A DNA stretch of 64,000 nt from Acidobacteriota bacterium (lineage in GTDB: Bacteria; Acidobacteriota; Terriglobia; Terriglobales; SCQP01), in assembly GCA_021818955.1 (NCBI GenBank), contig JAKASR010000018.1, positions 17,071-81,070 of the forward strand. The letters run 5' to 3'. The translations under genes were made by a program, and so were the position numbers. The notes beneath the pieces are model-generated. The model did not search any database. It saw nothing but the letters and a program-made list of their open reading frames with translations, and was not told the DNA's origin. Of this stretch, positions 35,966 to 45,816 are shown in pieces (position 1 is the first letter of the stretch; each line of letters starts with the position of its first letter).

Positions 35966-38900
35966 TTAAAGTCGGCCTCCGGATGAGCCGAGCCCAGCCA
36001 GGCGGCGGTCTGCCGCTTTCGCGGCGGCAATATCGGCTTGCAAGCTTGCGACGCCGGCACTCGCTTGCCGGATATATCCATCCGCCACTTTCACCATCGC
36101 CGGCGTGGGCGGCACCAGACCCGTCCCGATCTGGTTCGCAATCGAGGTCAACCAGGAGCGCAGACGACCGGGATACACAAGTGCTCCTTCACTGGACTGA
36201 ATCTTGAGATCCACCAGATGATCGATGTCACGGCTCAGGCGTTCCATAGCCGATTGCACTTGGCCGCCGGCGGCTTGGTTACCGGCTATCGCTTTCTTGA
36301 GCTCGGTTCGGATAGCGATGGCTTGGTTCAGATTGGAATCGAGGCGGTTCAGAGCGTCATGAATCCGCATTAACAAAGCAAAACGTTGCTGCAGCTGCGC
36401 CTGTGGGGTATGCCAATTGGGGTCGAGTTTGACTGCAAAGGGCTGCTTCTGCGTCACCTGGCCATAGGTCAGGGTAGCGTAGTAGGTGCCCGGCAATACT
36501 TCCGGTCCCACGGGAACGGCGGCGGCAAAGAAGGAGTTATAGATGCCCTTTACGTCCACGGCGTCCGGGTATCTCATATTCCATTGGAAGCGGTTCATGC
36601 CCGGTTTGACGGCCAGCAGCCTTGCTTCCCGTTGTTTTCGCGCCACGGTGGGATTCGATGAAAGCGGCTTCGGTTTGGTTTTCGTTTTCCGGTGCAGTGT
36701 GTAACTGCGGATCATTTTGCCGCTCGCGGTGGTGAAGCTCAATTTCACGGGCGTGCTGCCGTTGTAGCTGGCCGGCAAGTGGAAAAACACCGAAACTCCC
36801 GGCGCCAGGTTTTGGCCTCCCGCGCCTCGCGGACCCAACCCGCCCCCGCCCGTGGTCAGCCAGGCCTGCTGCGGTTTGAAGAGATGGGCCTCTCCGCTCG
36901 CCACTCGCGTGGTCCTCAACTGCTCGAGAAATTGGAGATTGTCCAGCACCCAGAAGCCGCGTCCAAACGTAGCGAGCACAACCGCATGCTGCTCGGGCTG
37001 AATCTCCACATCATTGACGCGCACTGCCGGCAAATTGAGTTTCAGCGGCTGCCATTGACGCCCTCCATTCAGGCTCATGTACATGGTCGCGCTGGTACCC
37101 GCGAATAACAGGTTGGGATCGTTCGGATCCTGGCGCACGCTCTCGACGTACTGATCGTCCGGCAGCCCGGCAGTGAGCTGGGTCCAATGCTTGCCGTAAT
37201 CCGTGGTCTTGTATACATAAGGGTGAAAGTCGTCCCAATCATACCGGCTCGCCGAAACATAAGCCGCGCCCGGGTGAGCGTGTGAAGGTTCGATGCAGGT
37301 GATTGTGGACCAGGTCGGCAGCGCCGGCGGCCGCACCTGGCTCCAGTGCCCGCCCGCATCGGTGGTCACATACACCAAGCCGTCATCGGAACCGGTCCAG
37401 ATAATCTTGTCGGTGAGCGGCGAAAAAGCAATCGACGAAATGGTGTCGAACATCTCCTCGCCGGTCACGTCCGCGCTGATCGGGCCGCCCGGACGAGCCT
37501 GCTTGCTCTTATCGTTGCGCGTGAGGTCCGGACTGATTACTTTCCAGTGAATGCCTTCATCGAAGGTCTCGAACAAGACGTTCGCTCCCATCAACAACTC
37601 GTTTGGATTATGCAAAGCAAACACGACGGGGTGATGATTCCAACCATAGCGATATTTAATTTTGGATCCTGCAAGTCCAAACTTATAGTCAGGCCAAGGG
37701 CTCACATTGGTGACTAATCCCATCCTGCGGTTCTCTTTCCACTCGATGCTGTAATAACCGCTGCCGTAGGTGATCCAGGGCCGCCCTGGTGTTGGAACTA
37801 CCCAGCTCATCTCGCCGCCGCGGATGTCTTTCCAAACCGGCGGAATGCCGCCGAAAGAGACGGCGCTAGGCCCGTCATCCGAGCCTCGATCCTGCTGCGC
37901 GCCATAGATATGGAACGGGAATTGATTATCGAGGTTGGCGTGATAGAACTGCCCGGTCGGCTGGTTGTTCTCGGAACTCCAGGCCTTGCCGCCATTTTGG
38001 GTAACGGTTGCACCGCCATCGTTGCCTTCAATGAATATTTGCGGGTGGTCAGGATTGATCCAGAGCACATGGTTATCGCCGTGCGGTGGATGCAAAGCGA
38101 TCAGTTTTTTGCCCTGATTGTGCGAAACATAGAGCCCGACATTGGGCAAGTAGATGGTATTGGGGTCCTTGGGATCTACATAGACATTCATGTAATAAAA
38201 GGCGCGTTGAGTGATGTTCATGCTGTTGTTAATCAGTTTCCAGCTCCGGCCGGCATTATCGGAACGGAACAGACCGCCCGCCTGGCCTTTATAATCCGCC
38301 TGAATCAGCGCGTACAGAATATTAGGTTGGCTCGGCGCCACCGCGATGCCCACTTTGCCGAAAATGCCGGTGGGCAAGCCCGGGCGATGGGTAATGTTGA
38401 TCCAAGTTGCTCCACCGTTCGTGGTCTTGTAGAGGCCGCTGCCTGGACCGCCACTCGAAAATGTCCAATGCCGACGGGACATCTGCCACATTGCGGCGTA
38501 TATCACGCCCGGGTGGGACGGATCCATCGCCAGGCTGATTGCGCCGGTATTGTCGTTGACGTAGAGAATCTTCTTCCAGCTCCGGCCGCCATCGGTGCTC
38601 TTGAAGACTCCACGTTCCGGATTGCGTCCGAACAAATGGCCCAGCGCCGCTACATACACCACATCGGGATTCGTGGGATCTACAAGGATCCAAGTGATGA
38701 TGTGCGTCTCGCCCAGGCCGATATATTTCCAGGTTTTTCCGCCATTGGTGGACTTATACATCCCCTGCCCGGTCAGGACCGTATTACGAGGCGCGGAATC
38801 GCCCGTGCCCACATAGATGACTTTCGCATTGGAGGGCGCGATCGCCATTGCGCCGATATTGTTGCACTTGAAGTCCTTGTCGGAGATGTTTTTCCAGCTG

Positions 38901-39130
38901 TGGCCGTAATCGCTGCTCTTCCAGACGCCCCCTCCCGCCGTGCCCATGTAAAAAACATTGGGCTTGGCCGCAATCCCGGCGACGGTAGTGACTCTGCCAC
39001 CGGTATAAGGGCCTACACTGCGCCAGCGCAACGCGCTGGTGAGGCGGCCCGTCGGTACTGGCGCCGCAAATACCGGGGACAAGGCTAAAAAGAGAAAGGA
39101 AAAAAATAAAATGCGGTGTGCTTTGAACAT
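35966..39130 (-). CDS. Secreted sortilin/VPS10-like BNR (Asp-box) repeat protein
   Basis: The 1054-residue protein (start moved to ATG 39130, MFKAHRILFFSFLFLALSPVFAA, a good signal peptide with AAGGGA upstream; the track adds 68 residues unlike a signal) is built from Asp-box repeats. Examples are SSDYGHSWKN, STNGGKTWKY, STDGGRSWKK, TTNGGATWIN and TTDYGKHWTQ, spread over about residues 70-700 in a beta-propeller-like layout. The C-terminal 250 residues have helical repeats and a Gly/Pro-rich spacer. These large proteins are common in Acidobacteriota; the carbohydrate or protein ligand is unknown and a glycosidase activity is not shown by any motif. Confidence 0.85.
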   Translation of the reverse strand: MFKAHRILFFSFLFLALSPVFAAPVPTGRLTSALRWRSVGPYTGGRVTTVAGIAAKPNVFYMGTAGGGVWKSSDYGHSWKNISDKDFKCNNIGAMAIAPSNAKVIYVGTGDSAPRNTVLTGQGMYKSTNGGKTWKYIGLGETHIITWILVDPTNPDVVYVAALGHLFGRNPERGVFKSTDGGRSWKKILYVNDNTGAISLAMDPSHPGVIYAAMWQMSRRHWTFSSGGPGSGLYKTTNGGATWINITHRPGLPTGIFGKVGIAVAPSQPNILYALIQADYKGQAGGLFRSDNAGRSWKLINNSMNITQRAFYYMNVYVDPKDPNTIYLPNVGLYVSHNQGKKLIALHPPHGDNHVLWINPDHPQIFIEGNDGGATVTQNGGKAWSSENNQPTGQFYHANLDNQFPFHIYGAQQDRGSDDGPSAVSFGGIPPVWKDIRGGEMSWVVPTPGRPWITYGSGYYSIEWKENRRMGLVTNVSPWPDYKFGLAGSKIKYRYGWNHHPVVFALHNPNELLMGANVLFETFDEGIHWKVISPDLTRNDKSKQARPGGPISADVTGEEMFDTISSIAFSPLTDKIIWTGSDDGLVYVTTDAGGHWSQVRPPALPTWSTITCIEPSHAHPGAAYVSASRYDWDDFHPYVYKTTDYGKHWTQLTAGLPDDQYVESVRQDPNDPNLLFAGTSATMYMSLNGGRQWQPLKLNLPAVRVNDVEIQPEQHAVVLATFGRGFWVLDNLQFLEQLRTTRVASGEAHLFKPQQAWLTTGGGGLGPRGAGGQNLAPGVSVFFHLPASYNGSTPVKLSFTTASGKMIRSYTLHRKTKTKPKPLSSNPTVARKQREARLLAVKPGMNRFQWNMRYPDAVDVKGIYNSFFAAAVPVGPEVLPGTYYATLTYGQVTQKQPFAVKLDPNWHTPQAQLQQRFALLMRIHDALNRLDSNLNQAIAIRTELKKAIAGNQAAGGQVQSAMERLSRDIDHLVDLKIQSSEGALVYPGRLRSWLTSIANQIGTGLVPPTPAMVKVADGYIRQASAGVASLQADIAAAKAADRRLAGLGSSGGRL

Positions 39131-39383
39131 GTGGGGGTCCCTTGCTCTCCATCCGTACAATCCAGGAATCCAGGTTCGCCGTGCAGCATGCACACCTGCT
39201 CTTCTCCGAGCCAGGCTACCCCGGAAAGTAATGCTGCAGGATAGTTCGCCGTCTCCGGCTTGCGGGCATGAACAGCCATGCGCCCGCCGCGCTGGCGGAC
39301 GGCTGCTGAGTATACACGATCCCCTATGAATCATAAATATTTTTTAACCGGCTTCAGGCTGGCGGCCAGGCCGAAAGCTCAAA
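39131..39383. other. Upstream region of the BNR-repeat gene
   Basis: The segment between the leftward BNR-repeat gene and the repeat copy contains no ORF I can support. AT-rich sequence near 39325-39345 could be the promoter of the leftward gene. Confidence 0.35.
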
Positions 39384-39575
39384 TAAGCGTTACCGGCCGA
39401 GTCGGACAGCAGTTTTCGTCCGAAATCGCAGGCCGAAGCGCGGGGTTCCTATTAGGTCCCGCGCCTATTAACGACAATAAACTTTCGGCAGCCATGAGTA
39501 TTCGCAAAGCGTCCGGTTTCGGCCGGACCTTTGCGAAAGCGTCAGCGCCTAAAAGTAAAAGCGGCCGAGCCGCTT
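39384..39575 (+). repeat. Dispersed hairpin repeat, long copy A
   Basis: A 192-nt copy running from AAGCGTTACCGGCCGAGTCGG to AAGCGGCCGAGCCGCTT. It contains the GCGCGGG/CCCGCGC stem and the long TTCGCAAAG.GTCCGG / CCGGAC.CTTTGCGAA stem (9 + 6 bp, here perfect in both segments). It lacks the GCAATTCC/GGAATTGC hairpin and the GGCAATTTC/GAAATTGCC hairpin found in other copies. It is intergenic. Confidence 0.9.
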
Positions 39576-39721
39576 TATTGAACAGCAGTCTTTTAGGGTT
39601 ACATGAGACCTCTGCCCGTATTGGGGTTTTTCGTCACACCCGGTTGCGTTGCCGCCATCCGATGGCTTGTCTTCCGCGGCGGGAAACAGGAAACTAGCTA
39701 AGGAAGACATTCCCCCCCACC

Positions 39722-40570
39722 ATGCTCTGGCAACGCAGTTTAGGCAAATTCGAACTGACGGTGATTGCCGATCGGGCCTACCGCTCCGATGGCGGACAAA
39801 TGTTCGGTGTCGTTCCCAAGCGGCTTTGGGGCGCACAGGTCCCCAGCGATGAGCTTAATCGCATCACCATGGGGATGAACTCGCTGCTGGTGCGCACCGG
39901 TGGCCAGACGGTATTAATTGAAACCGGAGCGGGTAACAAGCTGAACCCGAAACAGATGGATATCTGGGCGGTGGACCCGCGCCGTGATTATTTGGAACGC
40001 CTGGCGGCAGCCGGTTTTCCCGCCGATACGATTGACATGGTCATCAATACTCATCTGCATTTCGATCATTGCGGCTGGAATACTGTACGCGATGAGGAAG
40101 GTCGCATACAGCCGGCTTTTCCCCGCGCCCGCTATTACGTGCAGCGAGGGGAGTGGGAGCGCGCGCGCGCACAGCATGAACGCGACCGCATCAGTTATCT
40201 GGACGAAAATTACACCCCGCTGGTGGAATCGGGCCGGATGACGCTGCTCGAAGGCGATCGCGAACTGCTCCCCGGAATCCGCGTGCGGGTACAGTGCGGG
40301 CATACGCGCTGGATGCAGGTGGTCGAAGTGCGTTCAGAGGGTGAATGCGCCTGCTATATCTCCGATCTGATGCCAACGCGCTGGCATCTGCAGCCGACCT
40401 GGGTGACTGCTTTCGATCTTTACCCGCTGGAAACCATTGCGAACAAACACCACCTGCTGGAAGCGGCGGTGCGCGAGCGCTGGCTCATGGTCTTCACCCA
40501 TGATCCGGAACTGCCCTGGGCCGAAGTTGAGCAGGGCGAGCATGGAAAATTCCGCCTCCGCACCGCTTGA
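39722..40570 (+). CDS. Metallo-beta-lactamase-fold hydrolase
   Basis: The 282-residue protein has the dizinc signature NTHLHFDHCGW, later metal ligands in QCGHTRW and SDLMPTRWHL, and the C-terminal FTHDPELPW block. The size and motifs fit the lactonase/quorum-quenching-like or general MBL hydrolase group. Substrate is unknown. The repeat copy A ends 146 nt upstream, and the next gene begins 64 nt downstream. The ATG at 39722 is the first in frame with MLWQRSLGKFELTVI. Confidence 0.88.
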   Translation: MLWQRSLGKFELTVIADRAYRSDGGQMFGVVPKRLWGAQVPSDELNRITMGMNSLLVRTGGQTVLIETGAGNKLNPKQMDIWAVDPRRDYLERLAAAGFPADTIDMVINTHLHFDHCGWNTVRDEEGRIQPAFPRARYYVQRGEWERARAQHERDRISYLDENYTPLVESGRMTLLEGDRELLPGIRVRVQCGHTRWMQVVEVRSEGECACYISDLMPTRWHLQPTWVTAFDLYPLETIANKHHLLEAAVRERWLMVFTHDPELPWAEVEQGEHGKFRLRTA

Positions 40571-40633
40571 ACTACACACCCCTGCCCCCATCCAGGCATC
40601 GCAAAGAAAGAATGCGACACCGGAGGTATCAGT

Positions 40634-41491
40634 ATGAGTACAGTGCGCAGTATTGAACGGCGCATTTTCCAGCGCCGGCAGGCGGACCGCGAACTGCATC
40701 AGTTGGCGGCTGTCCAGCCTGGTGTACTGCAAATGCGCGGAGTGGAATGGAACGGCGTCTGGTCCGGCTATATGATCTTCGCCGGAGTCGCCATTCTGCT
40801 ATTGAGTTTTGTGCTCGGTATCGGGTTCTCGTCGGTAAATCCGATGCTTCCTTCTTCCTGGGCCGGAGCGGGCAGCGGGATGGGGATCTGGAGCGTGATT
40901 GCGCTGCTCATCTCCACGTTCATCGGCTGTTGGGTTGCAGGCCGGACGCCCCCCGCCACTCGGCAACACGGCATTGCCAAGGGCTTGGTGCTTTGGGGCA
41001 TGATTCTGCTGACCATGCTGGCGATCGGAGGTTGGGTAGCCGGCCAGGCGATTAAAGTTGCCGCTTCCGGCACTGCCGTGGCTTCCAGCGCCCTCACTGG
41101 CGCTTCCCAGACCGGGGTCACCATTTTTCATGGCAAACTCCGCACCGATGGTTTTAATGTGAGCCGCGCCCAGGCTGGCGATATCGGCGCTCGCATCGCT
41201 TCCGGACACACTGCCAGCGCCGCTACGGCGCTGGCGCACGATAGCGGCATGCCACTCGCAGCGGCTACGGCCGAGGTCAGCAAAATCCGTAGTTCAGTGA
41301 GTGGCGTGGGTGGAAGCGTGAAAAGCATGGCTTCGAAAGCGGCGCCGGCCGCCAAGACCGGGGGCAGCGCCATCTCCTGGGCTTATTTCTGGGTTGCTCT
41401 CCTCGGCCTCGGCTGCGCCATCCTGGGCGGCGCGCTGGGCGGCGGCGGTTTGCGGCGTAGCGCAACTACCCCGGCGCCGCGTAAAGCTTAA
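40634..41491 (+). CDS. Multi-pass membrane protein of unknown function
   Basis: The 285-residue protein has a charged N-terminus, two adjacent membrane helices (about 45-70 and 80-105), another near 120-140, a polar Ala/Ser/Thr-rich middle (about 145-235) and a C-terminal helix (about 245-268) with a Gly-rich end. A GGAGG ribosome-binding site lies eight nt before the ATG. I do not recognise the family. Repeat copy B starts 13 nt after the stop. Confidence 0.7.
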   Translation: MSTVRSIERRIFQRRQADRELHQLAAVQPGVLQMRGVEWNGVWSGYMIFAGVAILLLSFVLGIGFSSVNPMLPSSWAGAGSGMGIWSVIALLISTFIGCWVAGRTPPATRQHGIAKGLVLWGMILLTMLAIGGWVAGQAIKVAASGTAVASSALTGASQTGVTIFHGKLRTDGFNVSRAQAGDIGARIASGHTASAATALAHDSGMPLAAATAEVSKIRSSVSGVGGSVKSMASKAAPAAKTGGSAISWAYFWVALLGLGCAILGGALGGGGLRRSATTPAPRKA

Positions 41492-41503
41492 TGCTTAGAC
41501 AAA

Positions 41504-41725
41504 AAGCGTTAACGGTCGAGTCGGACAGCAGTTTTCGTCCGAAATCGCAGGCCGAAGCGCGGGGTTCCTATTAGGTCCCGCGCCTATGAACGACAATACC
41601 AAGCAATTCCGCAGGAATTGCGCCTGGCAATGCCCGGCCGCCATGAGTATTCGCCAAGCGTCCGGTTTCGGCCGGACCTTTGCGAAAGCGTCAGCGCCTA
41701 AAAGTAAAAGCGGCCGTGCCGCTCT
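41504..41725 (+). repeat. Dispersed hairpin repeat, long copy B
   Basis: A 222-nt copy with the conserved 5' end (AAGCGTTAACGGTCGAG), the GCGCGGG/CCCGCGC stem, the GCAATTCC-GCA-GGAATTGC hairpin, the TTCGCC...GCGAA outer stem around GTCCGG/CCGGAC and the terminal hairpin (here GCGGCCGTGCCGC). It lacks the GGCAATTTC/GAAATTGCC module. It lies between convergent genes. Confidence 0.9.
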
Positions 41726-41802
41726 TGGCCGGTTCTCCGCGTCCGGCGGGGAACCCGCCAGGGAATGGGATCGCGGGGCAGAGGGGCTGGCATTTACAAG
41801 CT

Positions 41803-42099
41803 TTAAAATTTGAAGAGTTGGTCTAGCTTTTTGCGCGCGGCATCAGCCGGATTGGCGCGCGGCGCCTGATTGACGGCTACTACCTTGAGCGGCGAAAAAT
41901 AATCGCAATAATTATTCCTGTCTTTGGCGCGCACCCACTCGGCTTGGGTTTCCTGGCATTCGTTGTGTTTGCTCGGATCGAAATGCCGGCAGTTTCGGCA
42001 GACGTGCAGATCGGCATCGCATTGAGCGCAGGTGGCCCGGGTCGGAACCTTTTCTCCGCTTAAAAGCCGTAATTCGTGGCCACACTTCCAGCAGTTCAT
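41803..42099 (-). CDS. Zinc-ribbon protein, 98 aa
   Basis: The small protein has two zinc-finger pairs, CWKCG at the N-terminus with CAQC and then CRNC, consistent with one or two zinc ribbons in the first 45 residues. The remainder is charged and ends AARKKLDQLFKF. Small zinc-ribbon proteins of this type occur widely in Acidobacteriota with no assigned function. It converges with the membrane protein and is divergent from the BON-protein gene. Confidence 0.75.
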   Translation of the reverse strand: MNCWKCGHELRLLSGEKVPTRATCAQCDADLHVCRNCRHFDPSKHNECQETQAEWVRAKDRNNYCDYFSPLKVVAVNQAPRANPADAARKKLDQLFKF

Positions 42100-42280
42100 G
42101 CTTCCAGGCTAACTCGGGAACCCGCTTCCAGGCAAAGGAGCGATGGATGCATTTTGCGCCCAGGGGTTGTTCCGGAGGGACGATTCTTTCCCCGGCCTGT
42201 CGTCCGAGGCCGAGTTGAGCGATACTGCTTCCATCACCTGTTCAAGCCAATGCAGATTAATCCCTGGAGGATTCGCAGCC

Positions 42281-42586
42281 ATGCTTTCTCGTGCGAAGAT
42301 TCAACGCATGATTCTGGCCATCACGGCGCTGGTGGCGCTTGCCGGAATCAGCGCCACGGCCCAATTCGATAATCGCCAGGTGCATGACCGGATTAAACAG
42401 GATTTGAAGAAGCACAAGCTGGCGAATATCAGCGTCACGGTGGATGCGGGTGAAGTGGTGCTCACCGGAACGGTGGTGGCCCAGCCACAACGCAAGCAGG
42501 CGGGCCAAATTGCGCGCTCCGACGCGCCCGGAATGCTGGTGCTCAACTACATTGCCCTGCAAAAGCCTAAAAAGCCGCAGAACTGA
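42281..42586 (+). CDS. Secreted single-BON-domain protein
   Basis: The 101-residue protein has a signal peptide (MLSRAKIQRMILAITALVALAGISATA) and one BON domain with NISVTVDAGEVVLTGTVV and the following NYIALQ strand. The ATG at 42281 is preceded by GGAGG at ten nt; the track start at 42143 adds 46 unrelated residues. BON proteins are periplasmic lipid- or envelope-associated. It is a single-domain relative of the four-BON protein at 10.6 kb. Confidence 0.85.
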   Translation: MLSRAKIQRMILAITALVALAGISATAQFDNRQVHDRIKQDLKKHKLANISVTVDAGEVVLTGTVVAQPQRKQAGQIARSDAPGMLVLNYIALQKPKKPQN

Positions 42587-42674
42587 TGCGGTTAGACATG
42601 CTCCATCAGGCCACAGCTCTCAGGTAATCGCCAGCCCGAACAAAATGCCCTGGCCGCCGCTGCCGGCGCTCCAT

Positions 42675-42710
42675 AAGCGTTAACGGCCGAGTCGGACAGC
42701 AGTTTTGGTC
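42675..42710 (+). repeat. Dispersed hairpin repeat, 5'-end fragment
   Basis: AAGCGTTAACGGCCGAGTCGGACAGCAGTTTTGGTC matches the first 36 nt of the long copies almost exactly, then diverges. It lies between the convergent BON and dxs genes. Confidence 0.8.
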
Positions 42711-42847
42711 GTGCCGCATCATTGCAATGCGCTAATCAATGGCGCCGGGCAAACTAGGGTTCGCCAAGGTGCGTCCCTTGCCCCGAGCCGCAGTTGCTGG
42801 CGGCGAGCCGCCCGCAGCCTGGCGGGCGCGCGGCAGCTCGTAAACAG

Positions 42848-44770
42848 CTAAATTTCTTCCGGATTGGCTAGTCGTACGCGCACCTTCGCCGGCGCCGGAT
42901 CGAGGGCGAAAGCGCGGATGCGTTCGGTCAGACCGTCGCTGTCCAGTCCATACTTGGCGTGCAACAGCGCCGGAGCGCCGTGGGGAATGATGCGGTCGGG
43001 CACGCCCAATCGCAAAATCGAAACCGGGATACGGCGATCTTGCACCAATGCCGCCACTAAGGCGCCAAACCCCCCGGCCAGCGTTCCTTCTTCCACGGTA
43101 ACCAAAAATGGTTTTTCCGCCGCCAGGCAGGCAATCAGTTCCTCGTCCAGGGGTTTGACGAATCGGGCGTTGATCACGGTCAGGGATAATCCTTCATGCG
43201 CCAGACGCCCGGCCGCTTCCAGCGAGGGCTGGACCATATTGCCCAATGCGAGAATGGCGCCATCGCTCCCCTCGCGCAGTATCTCTGCCCGGCCGATTTC
43301 CAATTTATGCAAAGGCTCCAGCGGCACGCCCAGCCCGTTGCCGCGCGGATAACGCAACGCAATCGGCCCCGGATGTTCAACCGCGGTATAGAGCATGTGG
43401 CGCAGCTCGTTTTCATCTTTGGGCGCCATTAAGGTCATATGCGGCGCGGCGGCAAGGTAAGCCAAATCATAGAGCCCGTGATGAGTCGGACCATCAGCGC
43501 CAACGATTCCGCCGCGATCGAGGGCGAAGATGACCGGCAGGCGCATCAGGCAGACGTCATGAATCACCTGATCGTAGGCGCGTTGCAGGAAGGTGGAATA
43601 AATTGCCGCCACGGGGCGGTAGCCTTCGCAAGCCAATCCGGCGGCGAAGGTGATGGCATGCTGCTCGGCAATGCCCACATCATAGAAGCGTCCCGGAAAG
43701 CGGCGCGCGAATTCGTCCAGCCCGGTGCCTTCCGTCATCGCCGCGGTGATGGCAACTATGCGGTCATTGGCGGCCGCCAACTCGCACATCGTCTGCCCGA
43801 AGATGCCGGTGTAGGAAGGCGGCGCCGTGGGCGCTTTTTTAAAAACACCGGTAGCGACATCGAAAGCGGTCACGCCATGATATTTCACGGGCAATTGCTC
43901 GGCATGGGGATATCCCTTGCCCTTTTGCGTCACGACGTGCAGTAATACCGGGCTGTCGCTGTCCTTCACCCGGTTGAGGGCATCGAGCAAGGCATCCAGA
44001 TTGTGGCCATTGATGGGGCCCACGTATTTGAAGCCGAGTTCTTCAAATACCAGTCCGGGCAGAATCATGGTTTTGGCGGCATCCACCAAATCGCGGGTGA
44101 GGTGCAGCAGCCGGCGTCCGACCCGCGGCACCGAGCGGATCAATAATTCCACTTCTTCCTTGACCCGCATGTAGGCTTGGCCATGGACGATGCGGTTCAG
44201 ATAACCGGCAATGGCGCCCACATTGGGCGAGATGGACATCTCGTTATCGTTGAGAATGATTAGCAGCTTGCGCTTGAGATGCCCGGCCTGGTTCAGGCCC
44301 TCCAGACCAATGCCGCCTGTCAGCCCGGCATCGCCGATTACGGCGATAACGTAATGGTCTTCCCCCTTCAGGTCGCGGGCCACCGCCATGCCTAGCGCGG
44401 CGGAAATCGAGGTGCAGGCATGGGCGACATTGAAAGCGTCGTAAGGGCTTTCATCTCGTACGGGAAAGCCCGATATCCCGCCATACTGCCGCAGGGTAGG
44501 GAAGCGGTCGCGGCGTCCGGTCAGGATTTTATGCCCATAGGCCTGGTGGCCCACATCCCAGACGATTTTGTCGCGCGGCGCGTCAAAGGTGTAATGCAGG
44601 GCCAACGTGAGCTCTACCGCGCCCAGGCTGGAGGCCAAATGGCCGCCGACCTTGGCGACGGTCGAAATCATATATTCGCGCAACTCGGCCGCAACTGCCG
44701 GCAGTTCCTCGCGCGGGATACGTTTCAGATCGGCCGGAGAATCAATGCGGTTCAGGTAGTCCAGCGGCAT
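42848..44770 (-). CDS. dxs: 1-deoxy-D-xylulose-5-phosphate synthase
   Basis: Dxs condenses pyruvate and glyceraldehyde-3-phosphate with thiamine diphosphate, the first step of the MEP isoprenoid route. The 640-residue length is normal. The TPP-binding motif GDAGLTGGIGLEGLNQAG...NDNEMSISPNVG is intact, and the transketolase domain follows with RYPRGNG. The C-terminal domain ends near VRVRLANPEEI. It is divergent from an ispA-like gene 121 nt away, so isoprenoid precursor and prenyl synthesis genes are neighbours. Confidence 0.97.
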   Translation of the reverse strand: MPLDYLNRIDSPADLKRIPREELPAVAAELREYMISTVAKVGGHLASSLGAVELTLALHYTFDAPRDKIVWDVGHQAYGHKILTGRRDRFPTLRQYGGISGFPVRDESPYDAFNVAHACTSISAALGMAVARDLKGEDHYVIAVIGDAGLTGGIGLEGLNQAGHLKRKLLIILNDNEMSISPNVGAIAGYLNRIVHGQAYMRVKEEVELLIRSVPRVGRRLLHLTRDLVDAAKTMILPGLVFEELGFKYVGPINGHNLDALLDALNRVKDSDSPVLLHVVTQKGKGYPHAEQLPVKYHGVTAFDVATGVFKKAPTAPPSYTGIFGQTMCELAAANDRIVAITAAMTEGTGLDEFARRFPGRFYDVGIAEQHAITFAAGLACEGYRPVAAIYSTFLQRAYDQVIHDVCLMRLPVIFALDRGGIVGADGPTHHGLYDLAYLAAAPHMTLMAPKDENELRHMLYTAVEHPGPIALRYPRGNGLGVPLEPLHKLEIGRAEILREGSDGAILALGNMVQPSLEAAGRLAHEGLSLTVINARFVKPLDEELIACLAAEKPFLVTVEEGTLAGGFGALVAALVQDRRIPVSILRLGVPDRIIPHGAPALLHAKYGLDSDGLTERIRAFALDPAPAKVRVRLANPEEI

Positions 44771-44891
44771 GGGGTTATTTCCAAGTTATCAGACCTGTCT
44801 GACGGGAGCAAACGGGTGGAAAGCGGGAATTAGGCGGAGGCGCAACCTAAGCCGGGGATCGCCGCGCAGGTGGGCTGGGCTAGACTGAAAT

Positions 44892-45773
44892 GTGCGATTC
44901 GAGAGTTGGTTAAGACGCGAGCGCCGGGAACTGGAGCGGCGGCTAAAGTTGGCGCTGCCTGGGGCGCGACAGTATCCCCAGCGGTTGCATGCCGCCATGC
45001 GCGATTCGGTCTTAGGCGGCGGCAAACGGCTCCGGCCGTTACTATGCCGCGCCGCCGCGCAGGCCATTTCCGGACACCCCCAGGCTGCCGCTTGGCCGCC
45101 TGCGTTGGCATTGGAGCTGCTGCACGCCTATTCACTGATCCATGATGATTTGCCTGCGCTGGATAATGATGCATGGCGGCGCGGGCGCCCGACCTGCCAT
45201 AAAGCGTATGGCGAAACCACGGCCATTTTGGCCGGCGATGGCTTGCAGGCTCTGGCCTTTGCCCAATTAGGCGCGGTGCAGCCGCCCGTGCGAGCGCGTG
45301 CCATGTTACGGGTATTGGCCACCGCCGCCGGCACACCGAATGGCATGGTGGGCGGACAAATGGCTGATATGCTGGCGCCCGGCGAGCGCGCCACCCCCGC
45401 CCGCCTGGCCTATGTACACCGCCATAAGACCGCGGCCTTGATCCGCGCCGCCTTGGTGCTGGGCGGACTAGCGGCTGGCGCGGATCGCCGGCAATTGCGG
45501 CTGCTGCACCGTTTCGGCTCCAACATCGGCCTTGCTTTTCAGATCGTGGATGATTTGCTCGATCTCGATGGCGACCCCGTTGCTATGGGTAAAAGCACGG
45601 GCAAAGACCAGCAGCAGCATAAGCTCACCTATCCTTCGCTGTACGGACGGGAGAAATCGCAGAGGATGGCGCGCCGCTTGGAACATGCGGCGCTGGCTAC
45701 ACTGGCGACTTTTGCAAGCTCGGCCGAGCCGCTACGGGAATTGACCATGCGTATGGTCGAACGCCAGACTTAA
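44892..45773 (+). CDS. ispA: Farnesyl/geranylgeranyl diphosphate synthase
   Basis: The 293-residue prenyltransferase has the first Asp-rich motif LIHDDLPALD, the GGGKRLRP block, and the second Asp-rich motif FQIVDDLLDLDG. These bind the allylic diphosphate through magnesium. The Ala/Tyr chain-length positions before the first motif (ELLHAYS) are typical of the short-chain FPP synthases, but product length is not certain. It starts with a GTG at 44892. It is divergent from dxs and probably shares its control region. Confidence 0.9.
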   Translation: MRFESWLRRERRELERRLKLALPGARQYPQRLHAAMRDSVLGGGKRLRPLLCRAAAQAISGHPQAAAWPPALALELLHAYSLIHDDLPALDNDAWRRGRPTCHKAYGETTAILAGDGLQALAFAQLGAVQPPVRARAMLRVLATAAGTPNGMVGGQMADMLAPGERATPARLAYVHRHKTAALIRAALVLGGLAAGADRRQLRLLHRFGSNIGLAFQIVDDLLDLDGDPVAMGKSTGKDQQQHKLTYPSLYGREKSQRMARRLEHAALATLATFASSAEPLRELTMRMVERQT

Positions 45774-45816
45774 CCCACCTGCGCAGCGGAACCTGCGCTG
45801 CTGTTAAAATATGGGT

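Noticed and set aside
42776-42847. GC-rich hairpin after dxs as a terminator
   Set aside because: The arms are imperfect and no T tract follows on the minus strand; support is too weak.
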